Below are positions 32,443-41,360 of a DNA stretch of 64,000 nt, piece by piece (position 1 is the first letter of the stretch; every line of letters starts with the position of its first letter). The stretch comes from Ligula intestinalis (taxonomy: Eukaryota > Platyhelminthes > Cestoda > Diphyllobothriidea > Diphyllobothriidae). The notes beneath the pieces are model-generated. The model saw nothing but the letters and a program-made list of their open reading frames with translations, had not been told where the DNA came from and did no database searches. The translations under genes and the position numbers were made by a program. The stretch spans positions 86,819,006 to 86,883,005 of the forward strand of contig JAYGXS010000002.1 of assembly GCA_036362985.1 (NCBI GenBank), in the 5' to 3' direction.

Positions 32443-32636
32443 GAGAAATAGAAAATGTTCACAAAAATGAGTTTGGCTCGAGATCTTAGGGTTGTCGCGT
32501 CTGGGTTAGGGTTTGGATTTCAAGTTGAGGCTAGGGTTAGGATTTTTGGTTTAGGGTCTTGGAGTAAGGTTGGATGCTGGAGTTTTACTTTGAGAAAAAG
32601 AAGTCTTATCGAATACCGGAACCGTGATTTTATTGG

Positions 32637-32676
32637 TCTACGCTTTCGGGCTCCTGCAGGAGTCCATCGTCAGAGA
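32637..32676 (-). ncRNA. Hammerhead-like motif, left arm
   Basis: Minus strand: TCT, CTGACGA, extra T, stem II around GGACTCCTGCAGGAG, CCCGAAAGCGT, then AGA pairing with TCT. The core differs from CTGATGA by one base. Confidence 0.45.
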
Positions 32677-32771
32677 TGGGGAAACAGCAACAAATGTGGG
32701 TGGCTAGTTCTGGCGTGTGTACAAAAAACCTAAAATTTGAACTAGCCTCCCCATTTGTTGCTGTTTCCTCA

Positions 32772-32811
32772 TCTCTGACGATGGATTCCTGCAGGAGCCC
32801 GAAAGCGCAGA
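32772..32811 (+). ncRNA. Hammerhead-like motif, right arm
   Basis: TCT (32772-32774), CTGACGA, extra T, stem II around TCCTGCAGGA, CCCGAAAGCGC, then AGA (32809-32811) pairing with TCT, followed by CCAATAAAATC. The expected GTC before the cut is GCGC here. Confidence 0.45.
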
Positions 32812-32867
32812 CCAATAAAATCACGATTCCGGTGTTCGATAAGACTTCTTTTTCTCAAAATATCCAC

Positions 32868-33445
32868 GTTCCTGGAATGCCAATATTTCCCTCAAACTGG
32901 AGTTTTTAGGCTCGAAACAAGGATGCGGTTACGTTTGTGTTTCAGGTAAAGGCTTACAGTCTAAAGCTTGTAGTTAACTTTATCTTTCCAAATGGGCTTA
33001 AATACACCCCCCTCTTGACTACGATGTCGGCAGGACATAGAGATAGGAAGCCCTACTCCCCCCGCTCGGAGACTTTACGCTAACTTAGGGAAAGACTGAT
33101 TTTAGCGTTTAGGTCGGAGTAAAGGTGTGGCCCAATATGCAAACAAGGACACACGATTACGTGCTATTTTTGGGACTGTGGTTCTTCCGTGAGTGAGTAT
33201 TGGGAACATTGGGCGGATAAACGTGTAGCCAATAAAAATGCAGGAAGGACGACCAACAGACTAGCTGGCGTTTTGAACGTTTTTAAGTATAGTATTCAGT
33301 ACTATATTATTTAAGATGGCTTTTTAAATTGTTTAGAAAGAGGAAATAGTGATTAGGAGGTCGTCTACTTCAAATTACCTGTTGTCCAGCTTACCGTTCT
33401 GGAGTTAGTATAGTATAATCCGCGGCGCAAAGCGCCGCGCACACC
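32868..33445 (-). repeat. Right arm of 580-bp inverted repeat
   Basis: Reverse complement of 29422-30003, from GTTCCTGGAATGCC to CGCGGCGCAAAGCGCCGCGC and ACACC. Small differences only. Confidence 0.85.
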
Positions 33446-33494
33446 ATCGTCTGACAACCACCATGCGCAGTACATGGTAGTTGTCAGACGATGG
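33444..33494. repeat. 22-bp inverted repeat hairpin
   Basis: CCATCGTCTGACAACCACCA and TG (33444-33465) pair with 33473-33494 with one mismatch around a 7-base loop, directly at the end of the right 580-bp arm. Confidence 0.8.
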
Positions 33495-34734
33495 GCAATG
33501 CCCACGCCGAGCTCTGCAGTGGTACGTTCCGTTGCTTCTGACACATTATTTGTGTACTATAGAGGCTGTGGAGGCGTCGGTTGCTTTCCTCCTTTTGTTC
33601 TCCGTTGGCGCGTACGGGCGCAGCGTTCTACAGATCTACGAGGTCAGGCAACTAAGCCTTTTACGAAGATTTCAGAAGTTAATGAAAACTTTCATTGAGT
33701 CCAGACTGATGCGCGAACGCGTAGTAAATGCTGTAGGAACCCACTGCACGCACAATCCCGTCTCGAGACGACTACATAAGAGAACAGAGAGGGGTCTTCT
33801 TCGGACCTTCACGGGCATGGGAACGCGGAGAACTTCCGCAATACCGGTGACCTTGTGCCAGTTTCCAAAATGATTACGGTCAGGGCTGGGACTTGATTTA
33901 GAATTAGGGGATAAAGTGTAGGCCTTGCGAAACTCGCCAATCAACCTGCCTCAATCCACTGATTGGCTGCAGTGCAACAGAGAACCCGCGTGCTGGGAGC
34001 AATACTCAACGGCTGACTAGGCACATGGCAGTTCCCCGTCGATTTCGACGATGGGCAACGCGTCCTCCAACGAGCCGCAACAAACGCTGAAGCAAGCCGA
34101 AGCAGACACCGAGGCAAGCTGGACAAGCTGTACGAAGGCTACAACAAGCAGAAGCAACGCAGCGAACTACCACGAACGAAGAGAGGAGTTAAAGCAGACT
34201 TGCGGAGAATCCGCCCACTCGCTCGTCACTCGCACTTCCGTTTCTTGTGTATGCATGTGATGCATATGCAACACACACACACATGTACTGACAGTTCGTT
34301 AAGTGAGCCGAAGATCGTCAATCCAAATGAATTTTCTACCTGAAATGCTCGTAGATGGAGCTGCCCGTCACCCGAGCTGACCGATGATCCACGCCCTGGG
34401 AGCAAGACTCAGTCGCGGACACAAGCACGCACATACACTGAAAACTAGTTAATTGAGCGGAAGCTCGTTAAGCGCAACACATTTCCTGCGATTGACTAGC
34501 TCGTTACCTGAAATTCTCGTAGATTGGTCTGTTCGTTGCCTGAGGCTCCATTGTAATGAAATTGCGGCGATTAACGAACAGGCCGTCGGCAATCAAGCCA
34601 TTATCGCGCCCAGTACAACCGCCTGCAATAAATTCGGGCGCTGCCACTGTTTCTATTTTTTGTCGTCGCGTAGCGACCTCGTCCTTTGAATACTACAGCA
34701 CCTATCTGATCGAAGGACATTACCGTCAAAGTCT
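33495..34734. other. No recognised feature
   Basis: No gene family recognised. The 130-residue frame at 33481-33873 has no known motif. Confidence 0.35.
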
Positions 34735-34740
34735 TGGGAC

Positions 34741-34783
34741 ACTAGAATGGTCATTTCTGTCTCATTAGGCGTCATCAGCTAGC
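34741..34783 (-). ncRNA. Hammerhead-like motif, left SINE of pair
   Basis: Stem I GCTAG pairs with CTAGT (one G.U), exact CTGATGA core, weak stem II, GAAA, stem III AT/AT, T. Confidence 0.5.
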
Positions 34784-34922
34784 GATACCCAACTTCGGTT
34801 TAGCCGCTAAAATTCCTGCCACCCGAGTTTTGAACTCCGGTCAGGGTGAACGTCCTCACCATTGAGCGAGTTCAAAACTCGGGTGTGGCAGCAATCTCAG
34901 CGGCAACGCGTGAGTTGAGTAT

Positions 34923-34967
34923 CACTAGCTAATGACGCCTAATGAGGCAGAAATAACCATTCTAGTG
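34923..34967 (+). ncRNA. Hammerhead-like motif, right SINE of pair
   Basis: Stem I is a perfect 6-bp CACTAG/CTAGTG. Core CTAATGA (one change), GCCTAATGAGGC stem II, GAAA, stem III AT/AT with loop AACC, T. Confidence 0.5.
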
Positions 34968-34980
34968 TCTCATGTCTCCC

Positions 34981-36034
34981 TCGGTAATGTCTTTCTGCCT
35001 ATATCCAAGCCGTCTCTTGGTGGAGGCTCGAGTGAGAGCTCTAATGGCAGTATGGATGGATGAGTGTGTCCTCTAACAGATCGTGCACGCCTATCTGCTA
35101 CTGTATGTAGGCTAACCGTTGATGCGGCTTCCGGGTGGTCCTCTCATTGCTTCATCACAATCCAAGCAAGTTTGGCCAGGACACAGAGTGAACCAATGGG
35201 CTCTTACACGTATGACGTTACAGCAAAAAAGCAAGATTGCACCACACTCTCAGTATCCCGCGCTATTAGTTTGCGATTATTCTTGACTGATAGAGAAGCT
35301 GATCTGTTTTTTTGCTTTCGATGAGGCGACACACCCATTATACAACCGTTTAGTGCAGCCGTTTGAAGAAAATTGGATTTGCATTTGATGTCTTCGCTTT
35401 CAGTTGGTATTCCTTATCTACCATTGTTGGCATTTGTTGCTGGACTTGCTAAATGTACATCAGCTTCCCTTTTCTTATTGGCGCAACACAAAGCATTTCG
35501 ATGCCCCATATAAAACGATGATACCCAGACGATAGTGCCCTCATTTTATTAAACAAACACTTCTCTCGTAGTCGAAGGCTGAATAAGGGCCTCCCTATCT
35601 TTTTTTCTGGTTTCATTTTTCTGCTTTTCATTAATACACCACCCCCGCCCCCCTTCCTTCTTAAGACTGATCATTGTTGATCAAAACACCTAGGTCTGCC
35701 TTCGGCTGTCTTGTGTCGTTGGATGGAGAAGGGGTGAGAGGTGGAAGGGCAAGGCCAGGAAATTGGTTTTGTTCAGAGTGCACCCTGTTTTACCTCTTGC
35801 AACCACCACTGACGCCAAAATCTGTGTCGGTGCATTCCTTTGAATCACCCTAAAGAGAGAAGCAGGGCCTACGTGTGGGCTAGACAGCCACTCTTTGACC
35901 TCCAATTCGACTTCTGTGCTTTTGAGCGTCTGGTAGAAAACTACCTAACTTGTTGGTGTGTGTGTGTGTGTGTTCGAACCGCAGGGACGTCGCAATTAGG
36001 TCAATTGACTTTTCTCGACTCTGCCAAAACCCCC
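34981..36034. other. No recognised feature; short GT run
   Basis: A GTGTGTGT run lies at 35956-35972; nothing else recognised. Confidence 0.35.
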
Positions 36035-36208
36035 ATCTAATTAATTGTGTCTGGTGAATTCTAGATTGGTTTCTAGGGAAATCTTGTGCGGGGCAGTCAA
36101 CTTACCGCATCATAATTTGTCGAGTGCCAATGCAAGCGAACATGCGTGTCCCAGGAAGCAATTGAAAAGAAGAAGACTCGATCGCCGGGATAATACGTTT
36201 ATTCAAAG

Positions 36209-36242
36209 GACGTTTCGACATCCGTCGCGGATTCATCATCAG
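36209..36242 (-). ncRNA. Hammerhead motif with intact core
   Basis: Minus strand: exact CTGATGA, extra T, stem II GAATCCG/CGGAT-G-TC with loop CGA, GAAACGTC. Upstream GTCT would pair with AGAC, but the 3' strand here is CTTT, so stem I is damaged in this copy. Confidence 0.6.
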
Positions 36243-36265
36243 AGACATGAGTTTCTGCTACTCAT

Positions 36266-36307
36266 GTCTCTGATGATGAATCCGCGACGCATATCGAAGC
36301 GTCAGAC
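36266..36307 (+). ncRNA. Hammerhead motif, right arm
   Basis: Stem I GTCT (36266-36269) pairs with AGAC (36304-36307). Exact CTGATGA, extra T, stem II, then GAAGCGTC in place of GAAACGTC. One arm keeps GAAA and the other keeps stem I. Confidence 0.6.
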
Positions 36308-36520
36308 GAATAAACATATTGTCCCAGCGATCGAGTCTTCTTCTTCTCAATTTGTCGATTCTGTACGTTGCAACATGAGGGTAAATTGACCCAAGTGTGA
36401 TTAAACTCACGGCTCCTGGTGGGGATCTCGTAGCTCAGTTGGCTAGAGCGTTGGCTGCGCCAAAGCCTTCCTCTAGCCGGCGTGAGTTCATATCCTACCG
36501 TGGCCGTCGAGATTTTCCCA

Positions 36521-37504
36521 GGTGGGGCAAGTGAAACTACGACTGTGCAGTTTTCATACTCGTTACGATGTAATTTCAAACGACGTCCTGTCTAACTCTG
36601 TGTCACACAACAGGTGTCCTATTACACGTCAGCTTTCACTCTGGCATTGTGCTTCGATTTAATTGGTTAAGCCGGTGGTTATTTTCGTCTGAAAAGCCCT
36701 GCAGTGTTTCTACATCCGTCAAAAGGCGATTGCGTCGGGTTTTTTGAGCCACCTACCCTCTAACCATTTTATCTTTCCCACTGTGTACTTACTGCTCAGA
36801 CTATTTTGAGCTGTTTAAGTTAGATGCGAGCCATCTGTCTGATAGTGTTAAGTAGTCGGTAGATGTTCTCATCAATTGTGACAGCATAGTACATTAGAGT
36901 ACATGACCAATCTCGTGAAATGTTGGTAAATGTCACTTATATAGCCCCTTGTTCTAATCGGGTGTGTTCCTTTGTCAACACCGGTTATGTCCCCCAGTTA
37001 CGTGTTAGGAAGAGTATGCAGAACAGGATAAAACCTAGTACTTTACTGTCAGTTGTACTAGTACATCAGCTCTGTTCCTGTGTGTCAAGCGGCTTGTCTT
37101 CGGTCTCGTCTCAGCAGTGCCTCCAACAACAGAGTGTCCCGTTCTGCTCGCAGCCTCGCTATTTAAGGGGCAGTCGTCACTGCTCTCCATTAGCTCTTCA
37201 TTGTCGTCATGCGCGCGCTCGCTTACGCACGTCTGTGCATTTGTCCTCAGCGTGACCTCACTGATAGCAGCAACTCGGTCCTGGGGCAGTCTCGCTTGCG
37301 TGTGCCTCCTTTGTCCTGGCCTAAAGTCCGCCCTTTGAAGGTCGCGTGACTTGGCCCGTTCTGTATCCGGCAGACTGGCCTGGTCGCGCCCCTTTGTTCG
37401 GCGTGACCTCGGGATGTCTGTCTGTCTGGATGACGTACTCGGTCATCCTAATACCCTTTAACAGGAATGGAGACGACCTAATAAAGTTGGTCCTGCACAT
37501 AATT
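36521..37504. other. No recognised feature
   Basis: Short peptides only. 37100-37450 has an LTR-like base composition but no matching copy in the window. Confidence 0.35.
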
Positions 37505-37611
37505 CCAGTACTTACTTACTTGTAGCTATTACGGCTGCGATTATGATTGATCTAGCGACCTCGATTATGCGGCGGATAATACTTTTCTACGTGTGACGAT
37601 CCGTGGCATAG
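37505..37611 (-). mobile_element. RTE-type LINE 3' tail fragment
   Basis: Matches the 3' flank of the RTE relic at 15390-15900: AGCTATTACGGCTGCGATTATG against ACTTGTTACGGCTGTGATCATG, and a following CCTC-ATT...GTGACGAT block. Confidence 0.35.
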
Positions 37612-38530
37612 TTAATGATAGGCTAATCGGAGCCATGCGCAGATAAGGGTGAAACCTGCACAGATTGCATGGTATTTATAGTTCGTAATGGTCATCCGCG
37701 TGCGTACTCTAATTATACGTCCGTCTCCCCTAGTCACCGCTTGGGGTCTTAATTGGTGTGGCGATGGCTTGACGCTTCGCGTTCGACTCATTAATTGCTG
37801 CGATTTCCTTGTCCGTATTGGATGCGGGCTTGGTAATTGCGCGACTATTATGTTCGCTGTCGTCCGAGTGGTTGCTGGCTGCTGATTCTCTTGCTCTGGC
37901 AGTTTTTCAGTACGCAGTAGGGAAACGCCAAATCGTTGCGCTTGTTGATAGACCGGGGGCCTGTAAACCATGACTCGAGCAGCTCGCAGCTCACGCGGTT
38001 GTCACCTCTTGCGAGGATCTCAGCCTCGTCAAACTTGAAAATATGGCCGAGTCCCGTCGAGTGAGCTGCAACCTAGGAGTTGGCGTCTTTTTTTCTCACG
38101 GCCGCTGCACGCTCGGCCATTCGCGTACGAAGTAAGGTCCCGGTGTCTTCGACATAGTTGCTTTGTCCACAACTGCACCAGATCCGGTAAACGACTCCAG
38201 CCGTTTCCTGCCGTGGCAGTGAGTCTTTCAGTCTCATGACCCGGCGCCTGATGATTTTTTCTGGCCTGTGCGCAACTCCAACTCCGAGTGGGGTGAGCAG
38301 ACGGCTGACCGCCTCCGGTACGGAAGAGCTTGCAAAACGTCTGGGCCAGTTGGATGTGCTTTCTTCTCTCGACTACGTATGCATTGGTAGGCAAAATTGT
38401 GCAGGTAACCATTCGCTCTCAGTACCCGTCGAAGATATTTTAATTCAGAAACTTTCTCCTCCACTTTGCTGCAGTGCTTCTTAACGCGCCGGTATAGCGC
38501 TCTTACTGGACAGTTTAATCCATTCTCTTC
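37612..38530 (-). pseudogene. Penelope-like element (family A): linker, GIY-YIG, tail
   Basis: The minus strand reads, from 38530: PVRALYRRVKKHCSKVEEK, VSELKYLRRVLRANGYLHNF, then after a frameshift EAVSRLLTPLGVGVAHRPEK, IIRRRVMRLKDSLPRQETAG, VVYRIWCSCGQSNYVEDTG and LLRTRMAERAAAV. A stop follows, then GLGHIFKFDEAEILARGDNR, VSCELLESWFTGPRSINKRN. This is the thumb/linker plus GIY-YIG nuclease of a PLE. The YIG-type motif is NYVEDTG, with Glu in place of the usual Gly, and the conserved EH has become ER. The acidic FDEAEILARG segment and ELLESW are kept. The tail overlaps 37700-37880, shared with 5909-6277. The RT is missing; an RTE relic abuts it upstream. Confidence 0.8.
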
Positions 38531-39090
38531 GCCAACGCCGGAGGTCCAAGGACAACTTCTATTTCCTGACAGACTGTATCGAGCTATGTTTTGCGCTGAC
38601 CCACTCTTCGAGGTCTCCAGTAGGGTAATAGTATCGGATCGAGAGCAGTAACACGGAGCTCATGAGATTCACGAGGTAGAACGTGTTCAAACCACCCCAG
38701 TCATATTTATTGGTTGGCTTGGGAGGATATTCTTGCGATGTCATCGCAGCGAGCAAGGACTGTCTAATTGCTAAGGATGGTTTTCAAGCAACCGTGGTCA
38801 CCTCCCTCCTGTTTTCTTTCAATTTCCAGGCGCATAGCTCAGAAATCACCGCCGTAGCGGTTGCGTGAATACATGCGTGATACACGTGAACCCTCATGGC
38901 AATATAAATATCGCATCGGGTTCATAGGCGCTTGCTGAGGCTTGAGAAAACTCTACGAGCTGCATCGATTGGGGAGTCAACGTCATCCTTACTTTGTCCG
39001 TTCGGCAGCAACCTCGCCCCAAGGTATATGAAACTGTCGACTTCTTCAAGTTGACAGCCACTAATCTCGAAAGGTGCCTTCTCTTGGGCC
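38530..39090 (-). pseudogene. RTE-type LINE fragment
   Basis: The minus strand has FEISGCQLEEVDSFIYLGAR, LLPNGQSKDDVDSPIDAARR and VFSSLSKRL, the RTE segment just after the RT catalytic region (EVDSFxYLGARLLPNGQ, IDAARRVFSSL). Further on, a decayed IYIAMRVHVYHACI lies where RTEs read IRVYRASVRSVLLYGCE, and LDLRRWRREWIKLSSKSA near 38535 matches the RRWRRxWVELS end. The middle is scrambled by frameshifts. A tRNA-headed SINE (39090-39215) truncates the upstream side. It is the third RTE relic of the window, with 15390-15900 and 21060-21500. Confidence 0.65.
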
Positions 39091-39215
39091 GGCATCCGAT
39101 CCTCATTAGCCAGCCATACTCGACCCCAGGGCTGGCGATTCCCGAAATTCGAACCTGGGACTTTGATCATCAAGAGTAACACTCTACCATTGCATCACGG
39201 GTTTGTTGTGTTTTG
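39090..39215 (-). mobile_element. tRNA-headed SINE, tail truncated
   Basis: Minus strand: AACCCGTGATGCAATGGTAG and CCAGGTTCGAATTTCGGG (good B-box arm), then GGGGTCGAGTATGGCTGGCT, stopping inside the hammerhead-like core where the RTE relic begins. Confidence 0.6.
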
Positions 39216-39239
39216 CTGGTTGTAATCAGGAATACGATG

Positions 39240-39330
39240 AGTAGTAGGTGATCTCAAATCTCGGCGATCGTCACACTGAGGCATGATGGCTAATAAACCA
39301 GAAATGGCTATTCCGGTTTCCCTTGTTTTT
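39240..39330 (+). mobile_element. tRNA-headed SINE, 3' part
   Basis: GCATGATGGCTAATAAACCA, GAAATGGCTATTCCGG and TTTCCCTTG match the family core and tail; the head is mostly lost. It faces the SINE at 39090-39215. Confidence 0.5.
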
Positions 39331-40199
39331 GTCCCTTACACTCCATCATTTGCAAGCATTACTGTGTAGGATAAACGATGTTCGTTTCCTTCAATTTCTC
39401 CGCCGTTGATCGCGATCCTACCACTACGTCTTACTACGTCAACTTTCGCCTTATAGCTACCCCCTGTGGCCAGTCGCCGTCACTGCACCAACCTGTTGGT
39501 GCATATGGTGGACTTAATCAAAATTGATGGTTTAACAATCATCATCGTCATCATCATCAGTACGCATAGGTACTTCGCTTACCTTCTCTGCCCTAAAATG
39601 CTTGAGTGAATCTCATTTAGTTCACAGAGTCTCGAGGACGCAATGTATCCAAAAGTAGCTGGTCCTCTGTTTGCGTCTCAGGGTGGAGAGGGGCTGAGAA
39701 CTGACAAACGTTCGGGAGGGGCCTCGCGTCGAACTTCATCTCGTTTGGTGTGTGTGTCGACCTGAGAAGGCGTGCAGCCCAGTGCCGCCCCCGACCTTGC
39801 GCCGTACTCGGATTGGTATTCTGGAGAAGGCGTAAGTCATGCTTACGGCTCCTTGACAGGGCCTTCGTGGACGCACGAGACAAAAAACAAAGTCCCATGT
39901 GCACTCTCGTTTGCATTGGCGCGGGCCTCTTGAGGGACGCGGGCCCCACGCCACCCATTAGGAGGAAGAGGCAAAGGTACACGCCTACTTCACGGAAAAC
40001 TCGCCGTTTTTATCGTGCTCGCGCACCGTATAAGTCACGTGATGAAGGCTCGATTGCTTGCACCTCCGCGTCTCGCGGCTATGACAAGTCCATGCCGCCG
40101 GCGTCGTGTTTATCGGTTCTCGCGCGCAGTCGATATGGCAGATGCCAAGCCGACTTTGGCGGCGTGACCGGATCCGACGTTTTTTGGGAAAGTGTGTGT
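39331..40199. other. No recognised feature
   Basis: Frames in 39617-40208 are mutual shadows with no known motif. Confidence 0.35.
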
Positions 40200-40815
40200 G
40201 TGTCGTAGCCCATAGTTGGATCAGGAATACCCGCTGGAATCCAAACTGGGAGTAGTTGGGAGACAGAGAAAAGCCGCGACCTCGACCGGCTTGAGCCACA
40301 GGTCCGCGGGAGTGAGGTGGGTGCCTGGCCGAGAACTGCAGGCGAACAGATGATGGCAGTCATGCGGCGAGACGTCGCATTCGGGACAGCAGTCGGGTAT
40401 GGATGGGTCGAGCCGGTGCTGGTACTGGCGAAGGAGCATGCATTAGCCACTGCGTAGCTGAGCCAGGGTACAGCGGGTGACCCTAGGGAGATGTCGTTCC
40501 GAGGCCGCAATCGGAGGTGGATACACACCCAAAAGGACCGGGGGATGGTAACCTCATTTTTCCTCGACAACTACGCTCTGGTGGAGACGCTGGAAGCCTG
40601 TCTTGGTGGCAGAGCTATCAACAAGTAGATCCGCGAGAGACGAGGCAACAGTTTCCTTGTGGAGTGCTCGAATTGACGGCCGGACGTTGCGGCAGGGCTC
40701 GGGAGCTGTGCAACGGTGATGATTGGGATGGCCGGGTTGCGAACAACTCCACCAGAACTGCTGGCTACGGAGAGTGTTGTGATGGGCGACCGGTAGAACA
40801 GAAGCCTCCGCATGA
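40200..40815 (-). pseudogene. Jockey/CR1-type LINE 3' end
   Basis: The minus strand has RQYQHRLDPSIPDCCPECDV, SPHDCHHLFACSSRPGTHLT and PADLWLKPVEVAAFLCLPT: a C-x2-C-x(n)-H-x4-C zinc-binding unit followed by the DLW..PVEVAxFL tail of Jockey-like pol proteins. Here the zinc unit is in one frame, better kept than at 14405-15085, and the two copies share sequence upstream as well. The 5' side ends at the assembly gap (40816). No RT or endonuclease remains. Confidence 0.65.
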
Positions 40816-40825
40816 NNNNNNNNNN
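40816..40825. other. Assembly gap (10 N)
   Basis: Ten N join LINE sequence on the left to an R2 repeat on the right, so the junction is not proven. Confidence 1.
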
Positions 40826-40829
40826 CTGG

Positions 40830-41360
40830 GATTTTTTGATGGCATTGACCTGCAGAGCGGTTCTTCGGAGGCTACCGCATTCCATAATTGCTATAATCGG
40901 CAAACTAAGGAAAGTTGGCCTTCTGTACTAACCGCCGGAATTATCGCCTACTTGCAATTTTTAAGTAGGGTGATTTACATGAGCTCGCCACTTTTGTTAT
41001 TCTTTGAACTTTTCCCAGTTGGTTTCGGTGATACCACTGGAAAATATCTCTCAGTTACCTCGGCTGAGGTTTGGGCACACTCCCCCTCCATATACGCGTT
41101 CGCCGTTTGTCGTCGGGGGGGGGGGTTACCGATGATATTAAAGCTCATTGCAGTTTCTTCTCCCAAGGTTTGAGTGCGCGACCCAACTTACCCTCGTAAC
41201 TTTTTTATTTAACAGCACCATTAGGATATGATTGGTTCCCTGACATGCCCCGACCGTCCCCTCCCCGAAAATTTGGTGAACGTTAGCCCGCGGGGCGCGC
41301 TTCACACTTTGTCCATACTACCCCACTATATAATCTTACCCTTTTTTTATTATAAGTTGA
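40830..41360 (+). repeat. R2 repeat, copy 1
   Basis: Shares ordered blocks with 60557-61170 and the complement of 47640-48300: TTTTTGATGGCATTGACCTG, TAAGTAGGGTGATTT, GGTTTCGGTGATACCAC, GATGATATTAAAGCT, CCCAAGGTTTGAGTGCGCGA and GGGGCGCGCTTCACAC. No recognised protein. Its start is hidden by the gap. Confidence 0.7.

Larger units (their letters stand above)
32590..32858. mobile_element. Inverted hammerhead pair, 120-bp arms
   Basis: Arm 32590-32709 is the near-exact reverse complement of 32739-32858, with a 29-bp spacer. Each arm holds a hammerhead-like core reading outward. It lies directly inside the right 580-bp arm. No target duplication was found. Confidence 0.7.
34735..34980. mobile_element. 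Palindromic pair of tRNA-headed SINEs
   Basis: A minus copy (34735-34866) and a plus copy (34867-34980) meet near the B box; GAGTTCAAAACTCGGGTG occurs in complement on each side. The plus copy lacks the A-box half of the head. Both cores and tails are present. Confidence 0.7.
36114..36358. mobile_element. Inverted hammerhead element with 10-bp target duplication
   Basis: AATTTGTCGA at 36114-36123 and 36349-36358 brackets a 225-bp insert. Arms at about 36163-36251 and 36261-36348 are inverted copies around a 9-bp loop; about 40 bp extra precede the left arm. Each arm has a hammerhead core. The same one-sided extension is seen at 8208-8546. Confidence 0.8.
36035..36520 (+). mobile_element. SINE family 2, split by a hammerhead element
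   Basis: The upstream block (GTGAATTCTAGATTGGTTTC, GGGCAGTCAACTTACCGCAT) stops at 36123 and resumes at 36349, continuing to a tRNA-like unit at about 36428-36506 (CTCGTAGCTCAGTTGGCTAG, AGCGTTGGCTGC, CCGTGGCCG). The B box is decayed (GAGTTCATATCC). Confidence 0.65.

Noticed and set aside
32485..32575. Interstitial telomere-like GGGTTAGGG sequence (also 1750-1830 and 6600)
   Set aside because: The repeats are irregular, few and interrupted, and do not form a phased TTAGGG array.
34741..34980. CRISPR-like or palindromic regulatory array
   Set aside because: It is explained by two facing SINE copies; there are no regular spacers, and the context is eukaryotic.
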